Below are positions 49,262 to 58,206 of a DNA stretch of 64,000 bases, piece by piece; within the stretch, counting starts at the first letter, position 1; the number at the start of each line of letters is the position of its first letter. The translations under genes and the position numbers were made by a program. The notes below the pieces were generated by a model that saw only the letters and a list, made by a program, of their open reading frames with translations, ran no database searches and was not told the DNA's origin. The DNA lies in contig NZ_CP034550.1 of NCBI RefSeq assembly GCF_009498035.1, positions 1,922,001 through 1,986,000 of the forward strand, read 5' to 3'. The DNA comes from Saccharothrix syringae (GTDB lineage: Bacteria; Actinomycetota; Actinomycetes; Mycobacteriales; Pseudonocardiaceae).

Positions 49262-49421
49262 GCGCCCGGGGTGACCGCGTCGCCCCTGCCCGCCGGTCGC
49301 CGACGTGCTCACCGGCGCCCGCCGCGCGGCGCCCTGCCCCGGCGGTCGCCGCGCGGGCGTGCGGGGCCCCGCGCCCGGGGTCGTCGCCGCGCACTCCCCG
49401 GCCGGCCCCGGTCACCCGCGC

Positions 49422-50276
49422 CTAGCGCGACCGCAGCTCCACCAGCACCTGCGGCACCTCGGCCAGCAGCTCGCGGGCCAGCATGCCGGTCAACCCGGTG
49501 CGCGGCACGAGCCGCTGCCCGGCCATCGCGTGCACGTGCCCGGCCCAGCAGGTGGCGCGCGCCAGGTCCGGGTCGCGGGCCAGCAACCCGCCGACCAGCC
49601 CGGCCAGCACGTCACCGCTGCCCGAAGTGGACAGTCCCACGTGGCCGGTGCTGTCCCGCCACACCCGCCCGTCCGGCGCGGCCACCACGCCCATCAGGTT
49701 GACCACCGCGTCGTGCTTCCCGGCGATCGCGGCGGCGGCCTCCACGTGGTCGTCGACCTCCTCGCCCAGCAGGTAGCCCGCCTCGACGGTGTTCGGGGTG
49801 AGCACCATCCGCCCGCGCACCGGGTCGCCCAGCGCCGGGTGCGTGCCCAGGGCGCCGAGCGCGAACGCGTCCAGCACCACGGGGCCGCGCACCAGCGGCA
49901 GCAGGCCCTCCAGCAGGGCCGTCGTCTCGTCCGGGTCGGTCAGCCCCGGCCCGACGACCACCGACGCGGCCTCGCCGACCAGCTCGCCCAGCACGTCCAC
50001 CGCCGCGCGCGAGATCGCGCCGGAGCCCGTCTCGGGCAGCCCGACCACCAGCGCCTCGGGCACGGCCAGGCCCAGCCCGGACGCGTGCCGCTCGGCGATG
50101 GCGAGCTGCAGCGTCTCGGCCCCGGTGCGCAGCGCCGCGATCCCGGCCAGCAGCACCGCGCCCGGCGTGCGCCGCGCACCGCCGACCACCAGCACCGTGC
50201 CGCGCTCCTCGTGCTCGGGCAGCCACTCGCGCAGCAGCGCGGAGGTGACCGGTTCAGGCGGACCTGGTCGTGGCAT
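49422..50276 (-). CDS. nnrD: ADP-dependent NAD(P)H-hydrate dehydratase
   Basis: This is a 284-residue protein of the ribokinase-like YjeF C-terminal family. It repairs hydrated NADH/NADPH in the cytosol, using ADP in bacteria. Signatures are RGTVLVVGGARRTPGAVLLAGIAALRTGA near residue 25, VVVGPGLTDPDET, VVLDAFALGAL, RMVLTPNTVEAGYLLG near 165 and STSGSGDVLAGLVGGLLA near 223, where the Asp is catalytic. No epimerase domain is fused, as is frequent in actinobacteria. It overlaps the 3' end of the phosphatase gene by 23 bases, so the two are coupled. Confidence 0.9.
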   Translation of the reverse strand: MPRPGPPEPVTSALLREWLPEHEERGTVLVVGGARRTPGAVLLAGIAALRTGAETLQLAIAERHASGLGLAVPEALVVGLPETGSGAISRAAVDVLGELVGEAASVVVGPGLTDPDETTALLEGLLPLVRGPVVLDAFALGALGTHPALGDPVRGRMVLTPNTVEAGYLLGEEVDDHVEAAAAIAGKHDAVVNLMGVVAAPDGRVWRDSTGHVGLSTSGSGDVLAGLVGGLLARDPDLARATCWAGHVHAMAGQRLVPRTGLTGMLARELLAEVPQVLVELRSR

Positions 50277-50958
50277 CCTCGGTCTCCGTCGGTTCGGCTC
50301 CGTGGGCGCGGAGGTGGTCGGACTTGAACTCCTCCTCCAGTACCCAGCGACCGCCCTCCCGACGCCACGAGCTCAGCGCCCCGTTGGGCACCACCGAGTT
50401 GTGCGCGTAGGCCAGCAGGTCCCGCTCGGGCAGGTGCTCCAGCAGGTAGCGCAGCAGGAAGTGGGTGATCTCGTGCCCGAACAGCAGCACCCGCCGCCCG
50501 TCGAGGTCGCGCAGCAGCGACCGCAGCCGCAGGGCCACGTCCGCCCACGACTCGCCGCCCGGCGGCCGGTAGTAGAACTTGCCCAGCCGCCGCTTGCGCA
50601 CCAGCTCCTCCGGGTACCGGGCGGCCACGCCGTGCGTGGTCAGCAGGTCCAGCACGCCCAGCTCGCGGTCCCGCAGCCGCTCGTCGACCAGCATCCGGGG
50701 GTGGCCGCGCAGCGCCAGCCCGGCGGTGTCCAGGGCCCGCAGGTAGGGCGAGGACACCACCAGGTCCGGCCACTGCTCGCGCGGCATCCCGGCGAACCAC
50801 CGGCCCAGCGCGCGCCCCTGGGCCACGCCCCCGTCGGACAGCGGCACGTCCGCGTCCCGCTGCCGGATGTCGATCACCTCGTGGCCACCGGACTCCGCGA
50901 CCTCGCGGGCCACGTTGCCGGTGCTCTCCCCGTGCCTGACCACTCCGATCCAGTCCAC
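50254..50958 (-). CDS. Histidine phosphatase family protein
   Basis: This is a 234-residue phosphoglycerate-mutase-like phosphatase. The nucleophilic His is in VVRHGESTGN near residue 9, the second arginine in VVSSPYLRALDTA near 72, the acid in DERLRDRELGVLD and the second catalytic His in LLFGHEITHFLLR near 161. The substrate is unknown. The long segment GKFYYRPPGGESWADVALRLRSLL is typical of this actinobacterial subgroup. Its gene overlaps the nicotinamide-repair gene downstream, though a functional link is only suggested by coupling. Confidence 0.9.
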   Translation of the reverse strand: MDWIGVVRHGESTGNVAREVAESGGHEVIDIRQRDADVPLSDGGVAQGRALGRWFAGMPREQWPDLVVSSPYLRALDTAGLALRGHPRMLVDERLRDRELGVLDLLTTHGVAARYPEELVRKRRLGKFYYRPPGGESWADVALRLRSLLRDLDGRRVLLFGHEITHFLLRYLLEHLPERDLLAYAHNSVVPNGALSSWRREGGRWVLEEEFKSDHLRAHGAEPTETEDATTRSA

Positions 50959-51090
50959 ACCGCGAACTTAGCCGGGACACCCCCGGAGTTCACCTCGGCG
51001 CGGTGGAACTCCTCCCGGTGGAGCACGCGGACGCCTGCCGCGGCCGGCCGGCCGCGCCCGCGGGCCCGCTCAACGCGGTGGTGCCCCCGG

Positions 51091-52464
51091 TCACCCGGTC
51101 GCCGCGGGCAGCCGCCCGGCCCCGACCGCCCGGACCAGCTCCTCGTGGTCGGCGCAGGTCTGGTCGGCGTAGTCCAGCGCGTACCGGCCGATCGCCCGGT
51201 CCAGCTCCTCGCCGCCCGCGCAGTACCCGGCGAGCAGCCGCGGGTCGAGCGACCGGCTGTGCGCGCGGGCCAGCAGCGCGCCCGCCAGCCTGCCGTAGTC
51301 GTCCAGGTCGTCGCGCTTGAGCGCGGTCGCGTCGATCTCGCCCTTGCGGTTGCGGAACTGCCGGACGATGAACGGCCTGCCGTCGATGGTGGTCCAGCCG
51401 AGCAGGATGTCGGTCTCGGCCTGCACGAGCCGGGCGCCGTGCACGACGCGCTTGCCCTCGTGCTTGACCGGCGCGGCGGGCAGGAACGGCGCCAGCGCCG
51501 ACGGCCGGGCCTCCTTGGCCTGGAGCACCAGCGCCTCGTCGCCGTTGCCGCGCAGCAGCACCAGGTAGTTGCGCAGGCCCACGCTGCCCGTGCCGACCAC
51601 GCGGAACGCCACGTCGGACACGCCGTAGCGCATGATCAGGTTGTAGCGGGACTCGCGCAGCGTGTCCACGTAGGACGGCAGCGCGTCCACCACGTCCCGC
51701 GCCACGCCGGGGGAGACGGCGGTCAGCACCGGCGGGTCGGGGACGAACCGCCAGTGCTCGCCCTCGCGCCGGGTCCACTTCGCCGCGACCCGGGCGCTGG
51801 TGTTCTTGCGCGCCTTGGACGCGGCCTTGGCGAAGTGGTCGACCAGGTCGTCGGCCTTGCTCTTGGACAGCGCCGACTCGTCGCCCAGCGCGCTCCACGA
51901 CTCCAGGAACGGCAGCTCGGCCAGGTGCCGGGCCGCGCCCCGGTAGGCGCGCACCGCGTCCTCGGCGGCGTCGCGGCAGCCCTTCTCCGACACCCCGCCC
52001 TCGCGGCCGGCCAGCACCAGCGAGGTGGCCAGGCGCTTGAGGTCCCACTCCCACGGGCCGGGCAGGGTCTCGTCGAAGTCGTTGATGTCCATGACGATGT
52101 TGCCCTCGGGCGTGCCGTAGAGCCCGAAGTTGGCCGCGTGCGCGTCACCGCACAGCTGGGCGTCCAGCCCGGTGCGCGCGCCCACCGCCAGGTCGCCCGC
52201 CATGAGGCCGGCGCTGCCCCGGAAGAACGCGAACGGCGAGGCGAGCATCCGGCCCACGCGCAGCGGCACCAGCTCGGGCAGCCGGCCCTCGTTGGACGCC
52301 TCGACGTACTCCACGACCGTCGGCCGGTCCGGGGCGAGCGGCGCCTTGCGGTGGGCCTCGTGGCTCACCGCCGCGCGCAGCTCGCGTCCGCGCGCCAGCA
52401 CCTCCTCCGGTTCCACCCACCGGCCCAGCGCCCTGGCCGCCTCGGCCCGCTTGCGTTCACCCAT
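51091..52464 (-). CDS. DUF2252 family protein
   Basis: This is a 457-residue protein with kinase-like features. Family signatures are MLASPFAFFRGSAGLMAGDL near residue 70, LCGDAHAANFGLYGTPEGNIVMDINDFDETLPGPWEWDLKRLATSL near 105 (GDxHxxNFG and DFDE like the catalytic loop and metal site of kinases), RVVGTGSVGLRNYLVLLRG near 290 and RQFRNRKGEID near 370. It is widespread in actinomycetes with no known substrate. The start codon choice (ATG at 52464) is uncertain: no ribosome site, and a hairpin ends 16 bases upstream. Confidence 0.88.
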   Translation of the reverse strand: MGERKRAEAARALGRWVEPEEVLARGRELRAAVSHEAHRKAPLAPDRPTVVEYVEASNEGRLPELVPLRVGRMLASPFAFFRGSAGLMAGDLAVGARTGLDAQLCGDAHAANFGLYGTPEGNIVMDINDFDETLPGPWEWDLKRLATSLVLAGREGGVSEKGCRDAAEDAVRAYRGAARHLAELPFLESWSALGDESALSKSKADDLVDHFAKAASKARKNTSARVAAKWTRREGEHWRFVPDPPVLTAVSPGVARDVVDALPSYVDTLRESRYNLIMRYGVSDVAFRVVGTGSVGLRNYLVLLRGNGDEALVLQAKEARPSALAPFLPAAPVKHEGKRVVHGARLVQAETDILLGWTTIDGRPFIVRQFRNRKGEIDATALKRDDLDDYGRLAGALLARAHSRSLDPRLLAGYCAGGEELDRAIGRYALDYADQTCADHEELVRAVGAGRLPAATG

Positions 52465-52479
52465 GTGGTCAATGATGGG

Positions 52480-52511
52480 CGTGGAGGCCGGTGGATACAC
52501 CGGCCTCCACG
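52480..52511. terminator. Hairpin between rocD and the DUF2252 gene
   Basis: A perfect 14-bp stem (CGTGGAGGCCGGTG, loop GATA, complement) lies 49 bases after the rocD stop and 15 bases before the assigned DUF2252 start. It should end the rocD transcript. Its closeness to the next start codon also allows a role in the leader of that gene. Confidence 0.7.
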
Positions 52512-52559
52512 CGTCTGTGACCTGGGGAATCACGCTTAAAGCGCAATTCGGGCGGGGAA

Positions 52560-53783
<1,224 letters not shown>

Positions 53784-53826
53784 GTCACCAGGCTAAGGGG
53801 CCCGTGCCAGCGATTTCAGCCGCCAG

Positions 53827-53890
53827 GCGTTGCGCATCCGGTGTATTCGTTGCGCAATCTGCCGTTAACGTGGCGATGCATTGCGTGCGA
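53827..53890. promoter_or_regulatory. Repeated TTGCGC(A) motifs, possible Lrp/AsnC site
   Basis: Between rocD and the divergent PPK2 gene the motif CGTTGCGCA occurs twice (TTGCGCAT, TTGCGCAA), and ATTGCGTGCG follows. TTGCGCAA is itself palindromic. Related copies lie at 54812-54840 after the PPK2 gene. Regularly spaced copies fit cooperative binding by an Lrp/AsnC-type regulator, a known type of control of ornithine catabolism. No such regulator gene is in the window. Confidence 0.4.
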
Positions 53891-53925
53891 GCCGTCGCGC
53901 CCGCGGCCCGACTACCTTGACGGGG

Positions 53926-54822
53926 ATGGCGAAGAAATCCTCGAAGGTGGGGGCGGGTCCCGTCGAGCCGGTTCCGGCCGAGTCGGTTTCGGCGGCCTTC
54001 CGGGTCGGCCCGGACCTCGACCTGGCCGCGCTCGACCCGGCGGCAACGCCCGTCGGGCCGTCGTCCAAGGCCGAGGCGGCGGCGGACCTGGCCAGGGTCG
54101 GCGAGGAGCTGGACGGGCTCCAGGAAGCCCTCTACGCCGAGGGCACCGGCGGCGGTCGCCGCAGGCTGCTGCTGGTGCTCCAGGGCATGGACACCTCCGG
54201 CAAGGGAGGCACCATCCGGCACGTCGCGGGCCTGGTCAACCCCCAGGGCCTGCACATCGCCTCGTTCAAGAAGCCCACCCCCGCCGAGCTGCGCCACGAC
54301 TTCCTGTGGCGGGTCCGCCGCCAGGTGCCCGCGCCCGGTTACATCGGGGTGTTCGACCGCTCGCACTACGAGGACGTGCTGATCGCGCGGGTGGACGAGC
54401 TGGTGCCCGCCGCCGAGTGGCGGCGCCGGTACGCGCTGATCAACGACTTCGAGCGCGAGCTGGTCGACCAGGGCGTCACGATCGTCAAGTGCTTCCTGCA
54501 CATCTCGCCCGAGCGGCAGAAGGAGCGGTTGATCGCCCGGCTGGAGGACCCGGTCAAGCGGTGGAAGTACAACCCGGCCGACCTGGCCGTGCGCGCCAAG
54601 TTCTCCCTCTACCGGCAGGCGTACCAGGACGCCCTGGTCGAGTGCTCGTCGCCGACCGCGCCGTGGTTCGCCGTGCCGTCCGACCGCAAGTGGTACCGCA
54701 ACTGGGTGGTCGCCCGGCTGCTGCTGGAGGCGTTGCGGGACCTGGCGCCGGCCTACCCGCAACCCTCGTACGATCCCAGCGTCGAGTTGGCACGCCTCCG
54801 GGACGCCGATCCGTTGCGCTAG
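53926..54822 (+). CDS. ppk2: Polyphosphate kinase 2 family protein
   Basis: This is a 298-residue PPK2 with an extra 60-residue N-terminal segment rich in Ala and Pro. PPK2 enzymes transfer phosphate between polyphosphate and nucleotides. Walker A is LQGMDTSGKGGTIRHV near residue 86, followed by the lid FKKPTPAELRHDFLWRVRRQVP, Walker B GVFDRSHYEDVLIARV near 142, and KERLIARLEDPVKRWKYNPADL. These fit a one-domain class enzyme, class I or III. Which nucleotide is preferred cannot be told. The gene is divergent from rocD. Confidence 0.92.
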   Translation: MAKKSSKVGAGPVEPVPAESVSAAFRVGPDLDLAALDPAATPVGPSSKAEAAADLARVGEELDGLQEALYAEGTGGGRRRLLLVLQGMDTSGKGGTIRHVAGLVNPQGLHIASFKKPTPAELRHDFLWRVRRQVPAPGYIGVFDRSHYEDVLIARVDELVPAAEWRRRYALINDFERELVDQGVTIVKCFLHISPERQKERLIARLEDPVKRWKYNPADLAVRAKFSLYRQAYQDALVECSSPTAPWFAVPSDRKWYRNWVVARLLLEALRDLAPAYPQPSYDPSVELARLRDADPLR

Positions 54823-54909
54823 ACGCAATCTTCGTTGCGCCTCTTGTCGCCCGTCAGTGGTCCAGGCCACTGTGGGACTGCCGCGGGCAGTTCGAGCGGA
54901 GGTGTCGGC

Positions 54910-56034
54910 GTGGTCGTGGGCAGGCGGCGGTTCCTGGGGGCCGTTGGCGTGGGAGCGGGGTTGTTGATGACCGAGGGTGTCGCATCGGCGGACGGGGGCG
55001 GTGCGGTGGTCCGCGCGTACCTGGGGACCTACACCAGTTGGCCGGGCGGCGGCGAGGGCATCGGCGTGGGGGAGTACGACCCGGCCACCGGCGCCCTGCG
55101 GGTGACCGGCGTGGTGGCCGGCGTGCCGAACCCGTCGTTCGTGATCGCCGAGGGCAGGCGGCTGTACGCGGTGAACGAGGAGGCCGACGGCGGCGTGACC
55201 GCGCTGACCACGGGCCGCGACGGCGTGCCGGAGGTGGTCAACCGGGAGTCCACCGGCGGCGCCGACCCGTGCCACCTGGCGCTGCACCGCGGGTACCTGC
55301 TGTCGGCCAACTACAGCTCCGGCAGCGTCGCCGTGCACCCGGTCCGGCCCGACGGCGGGCTGGGCGGGCGCACCGACCTGGTCGAGCTCACCGGCTCCGG
55401 CCCGGACCCCGAGCGGCAGGAGGGCCCGCACGCCCACCAGGTGCTGCCCGACCCGAGCGGCCGGTTCGTGCTCGTGGTCGACCTGGGCACCGACTCGGTC
55501 CACACCTACGAGCTGGACGACCGGGGCAGGCTCACCCGGACCGCCACCGCGCGCCTGCACCCCGGCGCCGGGCCCCGGCACCTGGCGTTCCACCCGTCCG
55601 GGCGGTTCGCCTACATCGCGAACGAGCTGGACTCCACGGTCGTGGTGGCGAGCTACGAGCGCGGCGTGCTCAAGCCGGGGCCGAAGCTGAGCACCCTGCC
55701 CGAGGGCGCGCCCACCACGCCCCGCAACTACCCGGCCGAGGTGGTCGTGTCGGCGGACGGGCGGTTCGCCTACCTGTCCAACCGCGGGCACGACAGCGTG
55801 GCGGTGTTCGCGGTCGAGCGGCAGGGTGCGGCGCTGCGGCTGGTCGAGGCCGTGCCGGTGGGCGGCGCGTTCCCGCGGCACATCACCCTCGACCGGGCCG
55901 GGCGGTTCCTGCTCGCGGCCAACCAGAACTCCGGCAACGTCACCACCTTCGCCGTCGACCGGGCCACCGGCAGGCTGCGGCAGGTCGGTTCGGCGGAGGC
56001 GCCGATCCCGGTCTGCGTCGCCCTGAAGGGGTAA
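54910..56034 (+). CDS. Tat-exported lactonase family (beta-propeller) protein
   Basis: This is a 374-residue protein of the Lactonase/6-phosphogluconolactonase seven-bladed propeller family. GGAGGT 6 bases upstream sets the GTG at 54910. The N-terminus VGRRRFLGAVGVGAGLLMTEGVASA is a twin-arginine signal. Blade motifs are visible: YLGTYTSWPGG, GVPNPSFVIAEGRRLYAVNE, DPCHLALHRGYLLSANYSSGSV, HAHQVLPDPSGRFVLVVDLGTD, GPRHLAFHPSGRFAYIANELDSTV, and FPRHITLDRAGRFLLAANQNSGNV. The usual enzyme is cytosolic and acts in the pentose phosphate route; the export signal suggests another substrate here. Confidence 0.9.
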   Translation: MVVGRRRFLGAVGVGAGLLMTEGVASADGGGAVVRAYLGTYTSWPGGGEGIGVGEYDPATGALRVTGVVAGVPNPSFVIAEGRRLYAVNEEADGGVTALTTGRDGVPEVVNRESTGGADPCHLALHRGYLLSANYSSGSVAVHPVRPDGGLGGRTDLVELTGSGPDPERQEGPHAHQVLPDPSGRFVLVVDLGTDSVHTYELDDRGRLTRTATARLHPGAGPRHLAFHPSGRFAYIANELDSTVVVASYERGVLKPGPKLSTLPEGAPTTPRNYPAEVVVSADGRFAYLSNRGHDSVAVFAVERQGAALRLVEAVPVGGAFPRHITLDRAGRFLLAANQNSGNVTTFAVDRATGRLRQVGSAEAPIPVCVALKG

Positions 56035-56089
56035 GCCCTGACGGGTTAACTTCCCGGCCCCCGACTGTCCACAGTGGTAGGACGACCGC

Positions 56090-56923
56090 ATGAACATGAT
56101 CGCGGTCGCGCTGCTGCTGTCCCTGGTACCCGCCCCGGCCCCCGTCGCACCGGAGTACGTCGCGCTCGGCGACTCCTACGCGTCGGGGCTCGGCGCGGGC
56201 AACGAGTCGTCCGCGCTGTCCGACTCCTGCCGGCGCAGCCCCCACGGCTACCCGGAGCTGTGGGCCGAGCGGAGCGGTGCGTCGCTGGTGTTCGCCGCCT
56301 GCGCGGGCGCCACCACGGCGGACGTGATCGCGCAGGCGGCCCGGATCACCCCGGAGACGGGGCTGGTGACCATCACCGCCGGCGGCAACGACGCCGGGTT
56401 CACCGACGTGATGACCACGTGCACGATCAGCCAGGACGACGCGTGCGCGCGGCGGGTCGACGAGGCCGAGGCGTTCGTCCGCGACGAGCTGCCCGGCCGG
56501 CTGGACGCCCTGTACCGCGCGGTGCGCGAGCGGACCTCGGCGGAGGTCGTCGTGCTGGGGTACCCGCGCCTGTTCAGCGACAGCGCGCTGTGCGTGATGG
56601 GCAAGCCGAAGCGCGACGCGCTGAACCGGGCGGTCGACCTGGTCGCCGAGGTGACCGCGGCGCGGGCGGAGGCGGCCGGGTTCACGTTCGCCGACGTGCG
56701 CGACGGGTTCGACGGGCACGGCGCGTGCGCCGCCGCCCCGTGGGTGAACGGCGTGGTGCTGGTCCCGATGGACCGGTCCTTCCACCCCAACCGCGACGGC
56801 CACCGGTACGGCTACCTGCCCGCGCTGGCCGAGGCGGTGGGCGGCGACGAGGTCGCTGACGACGAGGTCGTCGACGGTGAGCCGGTCGGTCCGGGCGCGG
56901 TCGCTCCGGGCGTGGTCGGTTAA
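56090..56923 (+). CDS. Secreted SGNH/GDSL hydrolase
   Basis: This is a 277-residue esterase/lipase-type protein. The signal peptide is short (MNMIAVALLLSLVPAPAPVA). Block I is ALGDSYASGLGAG (Ser nucleophile near residue 29), block III GGNDAGF near 100, and block V SFHPNRDGHRYGY near 228 with the Asp-His-type acid/base. Cysteine pairs (SCRRSPHGYP, AACAGATT, TCTISQDDAC) fit three disulfides as in the Streptomyces lipase group. The C-terminal 35 residues are rich in Val, Asp and Gly (GDEVADDEVVDGEPVG) and look unstructured. Confidence 0.92.
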   Translation: MNMIAVALLLSLVPAPAPVAPEYVALGDSYASGLGAGNESSALSDSCRRSPHGYPELWAERSGASLVFAACAGATTADVIAQAARITPETGLVTITAGGNDAGFTDVMTTCTISQDDACARRVDEAEAFVRDELPGRLDALYRAVRERTSAEVVVLGYPRLFSDSALCVMGKPKRDALNRAVDLVAEVTAARAEAAGFTFADVRDGFDGHGACAAAPWVNGVVLVPMDRSFHPNRDGHRYGYLPALAEAVGGDEVADDEVVDGEPVGPGAVAPGVVG

Positions 56924-56953
56924 CCGGTTGGCGGTGGCCGCGGCCGACCGGCG

Positions 56954-57760
56954 ATGATGCCCGGCGTGGAACCCACGAACGGGCTGCGCCGGGTCGCGGC
57001 CACGCGTTACGTCACGCCCTTCCGGGAGGGCGGCTCCCTGCCGGGGCTGGTGGAGGCCGACGACCTCGGCATGTACGTGCTGAAGTTCCGGGGCGCCGGC
57101 CAGGGCGTCAAGGCGCTGGTCGCGGAGGTCGTCGTCGGCGAGCTGGCCCGCCGCCTCGGCTTCCGCGTGCCGGAGCTCGTCCTGGTCGACCTGGACCCCG
57201 AGCTGGGCCGGTCCGAGCCCGACCAGGAGGTGCAGGAGCTGCTGAAGGCCAGCGGCGGGTGGAACCTGGGCCTGGACTACCTGCCGGGCTCGTTCGACTA
57301 CAACCCGGTGGTGCGCGAGCCGTCCGCCGACCTGGCCGCCCGGCTGCTGTGGCTCGACGCGCTGACGCTCAACGTGGACCGGAGCTGGCGCAACCCCAAC
57401 ACCCTGCTGTGGCACCGGGAGCTGTGGCTGATCGACCACGGCGCCTCGCTGTACTTCCACCACTCGTGGCGGCCGGAGCGCTTCCCGGCGGCGGGCTACC
57501 GGTTCGACGCGGCCGACCACCTGATGATGCCGTTCGCGGGCCCGCTGGCCGAGGTCGACGCCGAGCTGGCCGCCCGCGTCACCCCGGAGCTGGTGCGCGA
57601 GGTGCTGGCGCTGGTGCCGGACGCGTGGCTGGCCGCGGACGAGGCGTTCGGCACGCCCGAGGCCGTGCGCGACGCGTACGAGCGGTTCTTCGCCGCCCGC
57701 CTGGCCGGGCCGCGGACGTGGGTCGACGAGCTGGAGGCCGCGCGTGCCGCACGTGTTTGA
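56954..57760 (+). CDS. HipA-like kinase domain protein
   Basis: This is a 268-residue protein of the HipA-like group (HipA_2). The ATP-site lysine is in MYVLKFRGAGQGVKALVAEVVVGELAR near residue 38, catalytic-loop residues LNVDRSWRNPNTLLW near 140 (NxDR and NpN), and metal-binding WLIDHGASLYFHH near 158. Full HipA toxins have another N-terminal domain, absent here. It overlaps the DUF3037 gene by 17 bases. The start is not certain (ATG 56954 or GTG 56966). Such pairs are common in bacteria, and their role (toxin-antitoxin, defence or housekeeping) is unknown. Confidence 0.85.
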   Translation: MMPGVEPTNGLRRVAATRYVTPFREGGSLPGLVEADDLGMYVLKFRGAGQGVKALVAEVVVGELARRLGFRVPELVLVDLDPELGRSEPDQEVQELLKASGGWNLGLDYLPGSFDYNPVVREPSADLAARLLWLDALTLNVDRSWRNPNTLLWHRELWLIDHGASLYFHHSWRPERFPAAGYRFDAADHLMMPFAGPLAEVDAELAARVTPELVREVLALVPDAWLAADEAFGTPEAVRDAYERFFAARLAGPRTWVDELEAARAARV

Positions 57761-58133
57761 GTACGCCGTGCTGCGGGCGGTGCCGCGGCAGGAGCGGGGC
57801 GAGTTCGTCAACGTCGGGGTGCTGGTCTACTGCCGTGACCTGGACTTCCTGGGTGCCCGCGTGCACGTGGACGAGGCGCGGGTGCGGGCGCTGGACCCGT
57901 TCCTGGACGTGGAGGTGCTGCGGGAGAACCTGGCGCACCTGGGGCTGTCGTGCGACGGCTCGCCGCACGCCGGCCCGGTGTCGCGCACCTCGCCCGGCCA
58001 GCGCTTCCGCTGGCTGACCGCGCCCCGGTCGACGATCATCCAGACCTCGCCCGCGCACACCGGCCTGACCGAGGACCCGGGTGCCGAGCTGGACCGCCTG
58101 CTCACCGCGTTGGTGCTGCCGCCCGCGCACTAG
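57744..58133 (+). CDS. DUF3037 family protein
   Basis: This is a 129-residue protein. FEYAVLRAVPRQERGEFVNVGVLVYCRDLDFLGARV is the classic start of DUF3037, followed by RFRWLTAPRSTIIQTSPAHTGLTEDPGAELDRLL. The start is the GTG at 57744 with GGAGGCC before it, inside the end of the HipA-like gene, so the two are coupled. DUF3037 regularly follows HipA-like kinases, suggesting a functional pair. The role is unknown. Confidence 0.88.
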   Translation: MPHVFEYAVLRAVPRQERGEFVNVGVLVYCRDLDFLGARVHVDEARVRALDPFLDVEVLRENLAHLGLSCDGSPHAGPVSRTSPGQRFRWLTAPRSTIIQTSPAHTGLTEDPGAELDRLLTALVLPPAH

Positions 58134-58206
58134 GCTTGGCAACCTCTTGGCCCGCACCGCGTCCCTAGGTGCGAGCAGTGGCCGACACACGGAGCGGGGT
58201 CCCTTG

